DNA from: Rostratula benghalensis
Taxonomy: Eukaryota; Chordata; Aves; Charadriiformes; Rostratulidae
Length of the DNA stretch: 64,000 nucleotides
Direction: 5' to 3'
Assembly: GCA_013399305.1 (NCBI GenBank)
Contig: VXAI01000013.1
Coordinates: 8,896,221-8,960,220, forward strand
The notes under the pieces: generated by a model
Database searches by the model: none
What the model saw: the letters and a program-made list of their open reading frames with translations, nothing else
Told to the model about the DNA's origin: nothing
Part shown: positions 37,149 to 47,932 of the stretch, one piece after another
Numbering within the stretch: the first letter of the stretch is position 1
How the letters are laid out: the number at the start of each line of letters is the position of its first letter
Program-made: the position numbers and the translations under genes

Positions 37149-37655
37149 TGTGGTGGGCTGAACCCTGGCAGAAGCCAAGGACCACATGGCTCCTCCTTCC
37201 CTCCTCGGCCCCCAGCAGGACAGGCAAAAAGGACAGAAAGAGCACAAGTGAGGAAACTTGTGGGTCCAGCTACACTTTTAAAACATGAAAGGAAAAGGAA
37301 GAAAAAATGAAACAAGGGATGGAAAGGCAATCACTCACCACCTCCCACCAGCAGGCAGATGCCCAAACCAGTTTCCCAGCAATGGCTACCTCCCTCAAAA
37401 CCTCCTCCCCTCAGCTTTTATTGCTGAGTGTGATGTTATATAGTGTGGCATATCCCTCTGCTCAGCCTGAGCGAGGTGTCTGGGTTGTGCCCACTCCCAA
37501 CCCCTTGCCTACCCTCAGCTCCCTCACTGGGGGATCAGAGTGCTGCTCAACAACAGCCAAACCACTGGTGTGCCATCAGCCTTACTGTAGCCACAAATAC
37601 CAAACACAGAGGCTGCCACGAAGAAAACTAACTCCATCCCAGACAGACTCAGTCA
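37149..37655 (+). mobile_element. avian endogenous-retrovirus LTR (solo, about 507 bp)
   Basis: The element starts TGTGGTGGGCTGAACCCTGG, a diverged form of the TGTGGTGGGTTGACCCTGGC start of a common avian LTR. It continues through AAACTTGTGGGTCCAG, CTTTTATTGCTGAGTGTGAT, ATATCCCTCTGCTCAG, a CTCAACAACAGCCAAACCAC block and AAGAAAACTAACTCCATCCC, and ends near ACTCAGTCA. Order and spacing match the full LTR. No gag, pol or env remnant adjoins it, so it is a solo LTR left by recombination. I could not find a clear target-site duplication, and divergence suggests an old insertion. It is in MDFIC intron 1, antisense to the gene. The 127-codon frame inside it (37307-37690) is not a gene. Confidence 0.85.
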
Positions 37656-40600
37656 AAGAGGCTTTAGAAAAAGTAGACCTTAAGCAATGATTATTTAAGA
37701 TTTTTTTTCATATGTCACTTCTGATGGTCCCTAACTGAAAATAGACAAACACTGGTTTTCTGATTAATTTGTTTTTTTCTTGAGTGTGCGTCAGGTCTCA
37801 GTTTTAGCATGAAGGAATTTCTTGATTATTCCACTATAATAAACAACTAATGATGGGATGATGGGATCACAATTTTTTCTTTCTTTTTTTTTCTTTTTTT
37901 TAATTCTAAACGTGCAACTGCAACATACCAGCTACAATCAACCATACATGAAAATTTCTTCAAGAACACTACGGAGTCTGTGGTTTGTTGATGCCATTAT
38001 TTTTGTGTTTGGTGCCTAAGAAGGGAGATGAGTAGTTTATGAAAGATAACACATTTACAGGTCCAGTAAGAATCCACACAAAGACCTTCATCATGTCTGA
38101 TGTGCCATGCTTGTAGCAGAGAGCAGAGCAGTTTTAATAAAGTCTACAGCTCACAAAAATACTAATGGATGGATCAGGCCATAGACAGGCATGGCCTACT
38201 GCATCTCCAAATAAATTTGTAACACTTTAATTTGTCCATTTTAATCAAGTTTGACCTTAAGAATTTTTATGTAATGCTTCCTCTGTGTTTTACCTTCTGC
38301 TTCCTCTGTATACCCTTCCACTTGCATGTGACTAACCTCCAAAACTGACAGCTGAGAAGGAAAAGAAAGATGCCCTTCCTAGCAGTTCTAATAACAGGAA
38401 GAAAGGACTCAGTATGTTCAGAATCTGGCAGCCTTGAGGTAAAAATCCAATCTCTCTTTAAAGCCACAGCAAATTATTCTAGGTCATGTCACAAAAGTAA
38501 CATAGTCTTCTTTACCTACCACAGCAACCTGTGTGGCTGTCTACCTCTCCTAAATGAATGGCAGTCCCTGGGCTGAAGAACTTCTAGCCAAAAAGCCTTG
38601 TGGGAATGACACCCACACAGAGCACCCTGTGATTTATCCTGAACGTAAGCACAAGCATAAACTTTACTTGTGCAGAGATTAATGCAAGTTTAAGGTTTAA
38701 ATAAGGAAGAGTTGCAACATGCTGGCAATGTATAGAATCAAGACATCAGTAACTATGTAATAGTCAACCCCCGAACATGGAAAAAAAAATGGAAACAAGT
38801 ACCCACATTAAGCAGGTTGCACCTTCTCAGAGTGTGATTGGCAGCTGATCTCTACTCATTAGATGACACATAAGCCTATATACTGACTTGGCTATTTCTT
38901 CCAAGCATGTGAACTTTAAGATTACTTGACTAGCAACACGACAAACTGGACTTGTGAAACAGGTTTAGAGTTTGCTTATTGACACATGGATACTGTGCAT
39001 GTAAAATGAGTTTAAAGTCCCATTGCTGCAACAACAGAAGGTTCTGTTGCTATGGCACATTCATTTTTTGTTCACCAACAAAGTGGTGGACCACATCAAA
39101 TAACAAGTAAAGCAAAAGCAACTATCAGGAAAGGCTTCTGGAAACCTGAGTGCATCATTCTCATCTAGGAGAAAGGGACAAACAAAACAGGCTGCCAGAG
39201 TGGAGTCATTGCAACCTCCAAAACACAAAGATGGGAACAGTCTGACAGTTTTACTCTTTAAGGGTAAAAAAATGATGGAAGCACAGGGCAAAGTTAACTT
39301 AAGCACCTAAACCTGACCCAGCTGCTGGGATGTAAACACGAATCCTTAGGTCTGAGTTATCCCTGAACAAGCAGATGCAGATTTAAACATACATGTGCAA
39401 TATTCAAACCATCCCAAATGTAATTTTAGCCTTCAAAGCAAAGAGAGCAATTATAAAAGTGAAAAAAAAAAACACCCAAAATCCAACCAACTAGAAATGC
39501 AGGTCTACAAGGAACAAAAAGTTGAAGAACATTTCCAAAAGGAAAGATAATGAAGTGGTTCTCTGTTTCAAGCCTACCGCAGTTGGGAGGGATTGAAAAG
39601 TATGTGGCAAACATTGCATTTCTAACACTTCCTTTGTTCATTAATATGCTTGCTGGCAAAGAACACTGAGGATGCTATTTCCTACTGAAAATTCCACTGT
39701 TCACAACAACAACACAAAGGAACCACACTAATACCAGGTTTGACAAAGCAAACATTAACTGTAACACCCATCAACTTTCAGGCATTTCACATAACAAGAA
39801 GTTTAGCTGTGCTATTTGCACAACAAAACACCTATTCCAGTTCATAATTTGCCTGAAATGATCTAATTTCATTAATGTGCAATCTAATTAATAGTCATAA
39901 TCCACAAATTATGGATTTCAAGCCTCCATTTAGATACTGGATTGTTTTAAAAATAATATACATAATTTGTTTTCATTTCATTTTGGTGTCTCATTGCAAC
40001 TTTGAATGGCCTAAAAAATGCCACTGAAAAAAAATCAGTGTCTTAAAATTAGAGCAATTCAACTGAACTTCTTGGAAAGCTCTTACACAGAATTTTCCAG
40101 GTGTAAGCTATGGAACAACTATGAATATACTGCAAGTTTGACAACTCTGGACAAATTTCAGTCACGATAAATTAAAAATTAATAGCAACATTCGAATAGG
40201 TACGCTGCACAACTAAGAGTATTAAAAGGTTCAAATACGTAAGTGAAAACTTCTTTTCACAAATATTTACACTATTTGTCATGCAGTCAGTTAAAAATTT
40301 ATGTCATTCATTCAACAATATTTCACATGTGTACAAAACTAGTTTCATGTAAGTGCTAAGCAATACTCAGTGGCTATGGCTTTATTAGTGGGCCTGTACA
40401 GTGAAAGAGCTGATTTTAAGGACACATTCCATATTCTATATATGGTCCAGGGGTTTTCTGCTTTGCACTAGCTCTCAGATTTAATCTCATAGACTGAAGG
40501 CTCATTAGTGGCTGGAGTGCATTAGGCACATTCCTGGAGCTCATCTTTCAGATTATGTTGTCCAAAAAGAATCCAGTCCAGGTCACTCACCAGGAGCACT

Positions 40601-41590
40601 CCACAATGCAAACCAAAGCAGAGGCCAACAGGAGATTCACTTCAAAACTGTATTGCTGATTCAAATGAAAACACAGCAGAGCACACTCATTGCTGGATGC
40701 TACTTAATAGGAAAATAGAAGTGTTTAAAAGAGAGAATCCTAACTTCTGAAGGCCTAGAATCTAATTTTTTTTAAGAACTATTCTGACACAAAATTAGCC
40801 TATGAGATGGAACAGAAGTATTTAAAATTTGATGCAAGACCTTTACAGTCAACTCAATGAAATACAGGCCTATCACACCCATGTGGACATGAATCACTGT
40901 ACTGGAACTGCATGAATATGAAACTGAAAGCAGAAGTATATTTTTGTGACAAACTGGAGTTAAACACTTATGAAAGTTTTAGATACTTTAATCAGTAACG
41001 TTCAAGAAATCCCTCAGTAGTGACAGCAACAAAACAAATTAATACAGATTCACTCAACCCTTGTCAGACTGCAAGTGGGAACACAAATATAGAGGAAGTA
41101 TTTGGTAAGTTTGAGCAATCTGAGTGCACTGGTTAACCGTTAAAAATCCATTACTCATAACTCTGAGGCACTGCTGGTAAAGTGCAATAATTATGGTGAT
41201 AGCAATCGTTGCTGCCTCAAGAACGTCCAAACATTCCTCACAGTAAGTCTTCTGTCACCTCATCTCATCTAGCCAGCACATTCCTTTGGTGGTCCTCATC
41301 ATGAGAGCAGTTAAGCACAGAAAGCATGAAGAGGTTTAAATCACATTCTTGAAAGGAGCATGTGCTTTTTGAACTTTTCTAAATGGATGTATTAGTTTCT
41401 GACTGTGGTTTTTTTAGACACCAAATCAGAACTGCATCTCCATCGAGCAACAGTGACATGATTTGCACCAGAAAGAACTGTCACTTACAGAACTTGACCC
41501 TTAATATTTCTACTAGACTTCTCCATCCTCCTCCCCCACCTCATTAAAAGAAAATAAATTCTAGTGGTTTTCCATCATCTAAAGAATTAT

Positions 41591-41656
41591 TATGGCAGGG
41601 GGGTTGGACTAGATGATCTCCAGAGGTCCCTTTCAATCTCATATAATTCTGTGATT
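41591..41656 (+). mobile_element. CR1 LINE 3' end fragment (about 66 bp)
   Basis: TATGGCAGGGGGGTTGGACT, AGATGATCTCCAGAGGTCCC and ATAATTCTGTGAT form the terminal part of an avian CR1, severely 5'-truncated and antisense to MDFIC. Confidence 0.88.
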
Positions 41657-44600
41657 ATAAAGTTCTTAGTTAAAGTATAGTTATCAGTCTCAATTTCATA
41701 ATACATTTATCATTATTATTATTTTGTCTATTTTTTTTTCTAAACTGAGAAAGCTAAATATTAGTCTAGGTTACATTTAGTTACCAGTAAGCAAAGATAA
41801 AAGCATTACAAATACTTTATAGATGACAGACCTACATTTTCTAAAAATGTGGCCTGATTCTCTAAATATAGTTCCATATTCATTGAATTTCTCTTTTGTA
41901 TTAATCAAATGCAGAGGATTTAATGAAAAAAATGTCTACTTGTAGTCCAGGTAATAATCATGACATGACTGCTAACATATGAAACATTTTCCTTAAAGCA
42001 GAGAGGGTGATGGTCACTAATTGTTACATTCCTTTCTTAGGGATATTATTTTGGTACCTACCAGTGGAGAAAACACTTGATCATAGCCAAATTGAAGTGG
42101 TCTGAGCATAGAGATGACACTACTCACTGTCTACATTACAGAGCCCACAAGTAGTAGTCATAATTTGATTTCAAGGCCTGTGGAGCTACAGCAGAAGAGA
42201 GCTGGCATAACCAGGATCTTGAACAAGGGTGCATGAGTAGAGCTATGCTTTCAGAAGGATGTGGCAAAAATTAACTACAGGTTTGCAGAAATAAGATGAA
42301 ACTTTTCACGCTGTAGTCCTGTACCTTAGAGCAGCAAACTCCATTGGTACAGGTGATGGTTTGAAGACTGAAACTGAGTATTGACATTGCCATAAAAGAA
42401 GATCCTGTGATTTCATTTGCTCTCTCTCAGAGCATGTTTATTGTGGAGGGACAAAGTCCAATAATCTCAAAAATACTTATGCATTAATTCAAAAAAGAAT
42501 GAACAAGGAAGAATAGTGATGGGGGATTTGTTGAGAGAGCATGTTGGTTAAAGTAACACACACAAATTCTTTTAAGTTGAGAAAGCTAGAGCATGCCACA
42601 TCTGAAGGCCAAACTATGTCTCAACCCACAGTTTTCACCATCTCCACAACATCTCTATCCCTGCAATCTGCCTAAGCTTTATTATTTTTGTCTGTTTTTT
42701 AATTAGGATGTGGGATAGCTATTTGCTGAATATGTAAAATTCAATTGAAGTTGGGGGTTTTTTTTGCCTTTAATGGAAAAATACAATTTGGCTTCAGCAT
42801 CTAAATGTGTACAATAGCAAGCAAAAGCAGCAATATGAAGACCTGGATATTTTGAGATGAACAGAAGTTTGTAAGGTATCCATACCAGTTAAACAAATTA
42901 AGAAAGCATGTTATATGCTGTTACCAACCAAAAATTCTTTCTCACTAGAATGCACTTAATACTTTATTGCACATGCAATATAAGCCATTTTTTTCTGATT
43001 AAGGAATCTTTTTTCCAATGTGGACACAGGTGTCAAGCATCTCACTGTAAATATATGGGGTCATCACATAGATATGAAGAGGTCATTCTAAAGTAATAAA
43101 TATTTCACATTATTGCAGATTTTTCCAAATACCTCTAGCTTATTTCCAGAAATAATACAAATTTCAACTACAGCTTTTTAAATTATCATTGAATTCTGCA
43201 GAAGTCAGAGCACTTTTGGATGTCTTGGGGGTAGTACAGAAAGAATAGGGGGTACTGAAAGTCCCAGGGATATTATCTCAGATTTTCAGTCCTGGAATAT
43301 CTGGACTACCTTACCCTGTAACCACACACTGCAAAGCTGACAACAGAAATGCTGGAATATAGACTGGAAATGTTATGAACTCACCTCTTCCTCTTTCCAC
43401 CCCCATTTCCCCAACAGACTTAGGCTAGAAAAAAAGTAACAAATATCCACAGTTATCCTTAAACCTGAGTTCATTAGAATAACAATTATGTATTTGAATG
43501 ATGAATTCTGTAAAAAAACAGTCTTGTCTTTCTGTGAACTATACACAAGCTTTAAAATTGAGTGTGTGCCTTGAAAGGTGTGGCCAGTGAGCCAACCTAA
43601 ATCAATATATTACAATTGCTTGTACTTTCCTGACCCCTAAGAAAGTAACTCTATAATTCTCTACCTCAAGAGCTGTGAACTCTGTGTCATTCAGATTTTC
43701 TGCACATAACTTGTCCATGGACAGATCCCTATTTGTTTCCTGATTTTTCATTTAAAAAAAAAGGAGCATTTATTGAAAATCTTATAAAATGGTATCACGT
43801 AAGATTTGATTTCATAGTGAAAACTCAATTTAAAGAGGCACTGTAAGAATGAGGCCAGTTTCCAGGCTAGTTAGTTCACTGAATGATAACTTCAGTAACT
43901 TTGATGTATGGCCTAGATTAACCAGTGTGGCCACCTGATCACATGACAGTTAAAAAAAAAACACATTGAAAATAAACATGTGTCACAGATACTGATGTTT
44001 CTGGCACAAACATCATTCTAACATTTCAGTTCTGCATGCTTGATCTTCTGTATCTAATCTTTTTTTATTATTATTTTTTACTGTTTAGAAGTTATGAGTC
44101 ATCCTCTAGGACAAAAAAAAAATCCCAAAACAACCCAACAATAAGATAAGTATAAGCCAATTTAATGTCTCTCCCTGCCAGAACATTTTTTACTTAGCTA
44201 CGGATACTTTCTGGTTTCTCAAATGAGTCTTCAACTTTGATTTCACATAGATATTGATTTTTCCAAGTTACAAAAACAAGACTGCATCTTTAATCCACAG
44301 TTGCACAACTGTGTTACCAGGCTCTGCTCCAGTTAACCAGTTATGAATAAAGTTACAGTTTTTGAACAAGCTTAGTTGTCCGCTTTTCAGACTTTTTAAA
44401 CTTCTGCCAGAATTCTGGAAAACAAAGCTGTAGCTGTAAATGAAAAAAAGTAGTTAAGTCTCATCTTCACAGACCAGGACTCAGGAGGTAAATGCACTTC
44501 CCTGTTTGGATGATACCCTGCAATACACCTTGTCAAACTCCCCCACGTGAAAGTGATCAGAATATCAATGCATTTTGTGCAGATGCAAATACAACACAAC

Positions 44601-44963
44601 ATGAAGAATTTATCTTTAAGATTAATGTACTTTTAAGCAACCTTTTGAACAGCTGATACAAAACAAGTTACTCCTCTCAGAAACTGGTTTTGGCTGCAGC
44701 ATCAGAGAGTAATCTAAGAAAAGAAAAAAAGAGCAACGTCCAAGCTGAACACCACTCCTGGATCAATCTCTTTCAATTTAATGTGAGACCTGGAAGGAGA
44801 GCGTTGCAGGAAAGGAAAGAGTTTCTAAACACAAACAAAGCTGAGAAACAAGAAAGCGTTTTTTAAGGAGAAGCATCTGCCTCTGAATGACTGCAATATT
44901 TCAAGTACTGAGAACTAGTGCTGACATCAGTGCATCTTTTTCTTTCTTCTTTTTTTTTTTTTT

Positions 44964-45575
44964 NNNNNNNNNNNNNNNNNNNNNNNNNNNNNNNNNNNNN
45001 NNNNNNNNNNNNNNNNNNNNNNNNNNNNNNNNNNNNNNNNNNNNNNNNNNNNNNNNNNNNNNNNNNNNNNNNNNNNNNNNNNNNNNNNNNNNNNNNNNNN
45101 NNNNNNNNNNNNNNNNNNNNNNNNNNNNNNNNNNNNNNNNNNNNNNNNNNNNNNNNNNNNNNNNNNNNNNNNNNNNNNNNNNNNNNNNNNNNNNNNNNNN
45201 NNNNNNNNNNNNNNNNNNNNNNNNNNNNNNNNNNNNNNNNNNNNNNNNNNNNNNNNNNNNNNNNNNNNNNNNNNNNNNNNNNNNNNNNNNNNNNNNNNNN
45301 NNNNNNNNNNNNNNNNNNNNNNNNNNNNNNNNNNNNNNNNNNNNNNNNNNNNNNNNNNNNNNNNNNNNNNNNNNNNNNNNNNNNNNNNNNNNNNNNNNNN
45401 NNNNNNNNNNNNNNNNNNNNNNNNNNNNNNNNNNNNNNNNNNNNNNNNNNNNNNNNNNNNNNNNNNNNNNNNNNNNNNNNNNNNNNNNNNNNNNNNNNNN
45501 NNNNNNNNNNNNNNNNNNNNNNNNNNNNNNNNNNNNNNNNNNNNNNNNNNNNNNNNNNNNNNNNNNNNNNNNNNN
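44964..45575. other. assembly gap (612 N), probable site of MDFIC exon 1
   Basis: The 612 bases of N begin directly after a T16-type homopolymer and end in extremely GC-rich sequence. The gap size may be an estimate. The expected MDFIC first exon (about 30-140 codons in relatives, depending on start choice), with its GC-rich 5' end, is found nowhere in the visible sequence. This is the natural place for it: intron-like DNA on one side, CpG island on the other. Confidence 0.8.
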
Positions 45576-45806
45576 CCGCCGCGGCCGGCAGCGCAGCGCG
45601 CCCTACCCCCTCATTTCCTCCCGCTCCGCCGCCGCGCCCGGCCCGCCGCCGCGCCCCCGCCGCGGGAACCTCCGCGCCTTTCCGCGCTCCGGCTCCCCTG
45701 CCGTCCGCTGGCCTTCTCTCCCGACACCCGCCCTGGGCCAGGGTCGCCCACTGAGTGGCACTCACACCCGCTGTCCCCCCGCAGTCACAGTCACTCCTTT
45801 TCCATC

Positions 45807-45815
45807 ATTTCCGGA
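45807..45815 (-). promoter_or_regulatory. ETS-type site in the CpG island
   Basis: On minus the bases read GTCCGGAAAT, with the CCGGAA core of ETS/GABP sites common in CpG-island promoters. It lies about 230 bp upstream of the gap. Confidence 0.35.
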
Positions 45816-45890
45816 CAATGAAACATCCCACTCCGGCTGGCGGCGGCGGTTGTGCAGGTCCTGCCGCCCGCCAGCCACGGGCCCGCCGGC

Positions 45891-45942
45891 TGGGATGGGG
45901 TGGGATGGGATGGGATGGGATGGGATGGGACAGGATGGGATA
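45891..45942. repeat. (TGGGA)n pentanucleotide array with G-quadruplex potential
   Basis: About ten TGGGA/TGGGG/CAGGA units run in tandem. On plus there are many GGG runs separated by two-base loops (GGGATGGGATGGGATGGG), the classical pattern for a stable parallel G-quadruplex. Minus carries the C-rich complement. It is inside the putative MDFIC promoter. Confidence 0.92.
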
Positions 45943-46331
45943 GGGCCGGCGGAGCGCCTCGCTGCCCCTAGCCGGGCCTCTAGCCACGGAAATTCCCCCG
46001 GGAGGCCGAATCCCGTCAAGCAGAAAAAGGGAAGGAGGGGGGGGAAAAAATCTGAAAAAAAAATAAATATATATATATATCTGAAAGGGAGGCTTTCATG
46101 CCTGGAGAGGGTTTGCAGCTGTAGCGCTTGGCAGCCGTGCTGGGGCACTTTTAATGGTGCAGCCGCTGGCTCAGAAGTTGCCGGCTGCGGTTTCTTGCTC
46201 GCCGTCCACCAGTTGCGCCTGAGGAGCGGGGCAGGCTGGCACGGGAAGAGCCGCCGGCCTCCTCCCCTCGCCAAGGACCAGTCCTCAACACAACCCAGCC
46301 CTCAACTGGTAACATACGGACGTGTCTATAG

Positions 46332-46351
46332 AAAAAAAAAAAAAAAAAAAA
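46332..46351. repeat. poly(A) tract, 20 bp
   Basis: A20 follows CTATAG at the outer edge of the CpG island. No retroposed gene is recognisable beside it. Confidence 0.9.
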
Positions 46352-47902
46352 GGACTTCAAAGCGGGCATAGAAAAATAGTCAAAGAAACAGGAAGGGTAG
46401 GAAAAGTGTTCCTCCAAAGTAAAACCCCCCGGGAGCAAACTACTTCCTCCGCTGTCACCTGCCAAGCGGTGTTATCTGTGCTTTCTCTAGATGGGAAATA
46501 CATCTTTCCCCTGGCACAGGTTGTTTTGGTCGTCAGTGTCTTGTCTTGCTCTTGCCCACACCGTCAGGTACCACAATTATTGCTCAGGTGTGCACTGGTG
46601 TCCATAATCTACATGCTTTACCTTGCTTACACCCTCACAGTATATCACCTTTCTCTAACAAAGTCTGTTTGGAATTTCCTTAAAACCTACAAGCAGTTTT
46701 TCTATTATAGTTTAGTAACTGTGTTTTACAGATGTGTCTCATTGCAGCGTACAACCAGGTATCTTTCAGGAAACAAAAGCAGGAAGACAACATCGCCAAG
46801 TTATAAACTATCTACATCCTACATCCTAACGTAAGAGAAGATAACTGGTGGATATTTATTTGGTATCATAAGTGCTAAGGAATACGTTCAGATATTCAAA
46901 GTGTGCTTCTTAAAGTTTAGCATTTCCCTGCAATGCTTGCAAACCAGCCAGGAGTGAAGTAGAAGTACATGAATTGAAACTACTTCTCTGTGAGACACCA
47001 CACACTTTAAGGCCTTCCTCTTATTTCAGAAGTCATCAATTATTTTGTACCACTGTGTAGCTTTATTACTGGCCATTAATGGTGCAAAAGAGAACAGTGT
47101 GATTCAATTGATAAGAAATGCTGTTTAAGGTGCATGTGTTTTCCTCCGAGAAATATGGTGATTTTTAAGTATTTCGGTAACCTAAGGTGTTCTGTGGTAC
47201 AACATAATCTTTTTTTAAACATTTTCATGACAAAATGGAAAAAGAATGTGCTATGTGGTAGAAGAAGCTATATAAAAAATCCATTTTGGGCACACAAAAT
47301 TAATACCGCGCTGCGTAATAATGAAATTTGTCTCAATATCTACTCTTTTCATCTACCAAAACATTGCATAATTTTCCATAGTGCCATCTCTCCTCGCCAT
47401 CCTGGGGGCAGAGCAGTTGAGACATAAGGTAGAATGACTTACCTCAAACTCCCAAGTGAGTCAGTAGCAGAAGAGGGGTTATGACTCACACTCAACGCGC
47501 AAGCTTGTGTTTTTCTCTCTGAAACTGGAAACATAGCAGAGAACAGTGGGAGGAGCAATAATTTAGCCAACCACACCCTACCTTCTAAATATTTCATTGG
47601 ATAATAAATGCCTATGAAGAGCCGATACCACCCAGGGTTGGTGTTGGGGGATATTTTTTTTTTTCATCTTATCTATGAAACCCACATGGTAAGCTCCATG
47701 GCGTTCAGTTTATCTTCTTAAAAAAGATGGTGGGATGAGCTCATCCTGCCAAGGTTCAACTGTGTAGCAGCCTACATAGAGTTTAAAGCAAATAAGAGAA
47801 TGGATCTTCATCTGATAGTGCCATATGGCAATCGATGCAGTGGGAGATAACCCTAAACTAAAGAAGACTTTAAAAAAGGTAAGATTATATACACAAATGC
47901 AT

Positions 47903-47932
47903 TTGTGTGTGTGTGTGTATATATATATATAT
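47903..47932. repeat. (TG)n(TA)n compound microsatellite
   Basis: About eight TG units are followed directly by about seven TA units, flanked by ATGCA words. A compound dinucleotide array of this kind is likely to vary in length and to unwind easily. Confidence 0.95.

Larger units (their letters stand above)
34667..44963 (-). other. MDFIC: MDFIC intron 1 (left part, up to the gap)
   Basis: At least 10.3 kb of intron lies between exon 2 and the N gap, assuming exon 1 lies in or right of the gap. Listed separately are an old repeat relic (36.1 kb), a solo LTR (37.1-37.7 kb) and a CR1 tail (41.6 kb). The rest is AT-rich unassigned sequence, and the frames of up to 137 codons (for example 35307-35720) have no recognisable identity. 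A T16 homopolymer-rich stretch directly abuts the gap. Confidence 0.75.
1..45575 (-). other. MDFIC: MDFIC gene, partial (exon 1 and 3' end not seen)
   Basis: This is the gene-level span. Three coding exons on the minus strand join in compatible phases (every junction falls after codon base 1) to give 217 residues plus one split codon. They match the order and content of vertebrate MDFIC: an acidic, polar linker (exon 2), a Ser/Lys-rich segment (exon 3) and the cysteine-rich I-mfa domain (last exon). Known for the family: MDFIC binds transcription regulators through the I-mfa domain (P-TEFb cyclin T, LEF1/Axin, viral Tat), and MDFIC proteins act as S-acylated auxiliary subunits of PIEZO mechanosensitive channels. 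Truncating human variants are linked to lymphatic anomaly. Introns are 11,568 bp (intron 3), 21,510 bp (intron 2) and at least 10.3 kb (intron 1). The 5' limit lies in or beyond the N gap; the 3' UTR leaves the window at base 1. In mammals the upstream neighbour is FOXP2 and the downstream one TFEC; neither is seen here. Confidence 0.93.
45576..46300 (-). promoter_or_regulatory. MDFIC: CpG island / MDFIC promoter and 5' region
   Basis: The sequence is very GC- and CpG-rich, densest at 45576-45760, with GC-box-type CCCGCC words and an ETS-type site. It lies on the upstream side of the exon 1 gap with the orientation expected for a minus-strand promoter. A (TGGGA)n array is at 45891-45942 and a short (AT)n at about 46066-46080. 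No TATA box is evident at a plausible place. A minus-strand frame open from 45765 into the gap (starts MSATQWATLAQ) is probably compositional, though a 5' UTR or N-terminal extension cannot be excluded, because mammalian MDFIC has a longer form from a non-AUG start. Confidence 0.75.

Noticed and set aside
37307..37690. 127-codon frame at 37.3 kb
   Set aside because: It lies within the solo LTR; LTRs do not encode this kind of product.
45576..45765. Minus frame starting MSATQWATLAQ as the MDFIC N-terminus
   Set aside because: It does not resemble known MDFIC N-termini, has no donor of the needed phase before the gap, and GC-rich DNA stays open by composition.
44863..46371. Very long open frames of 278-494 codons around 45 kb on both strands
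   Set aside because: They are open only because the 612 N positions translate as X; the flanks show no coding resemblance.
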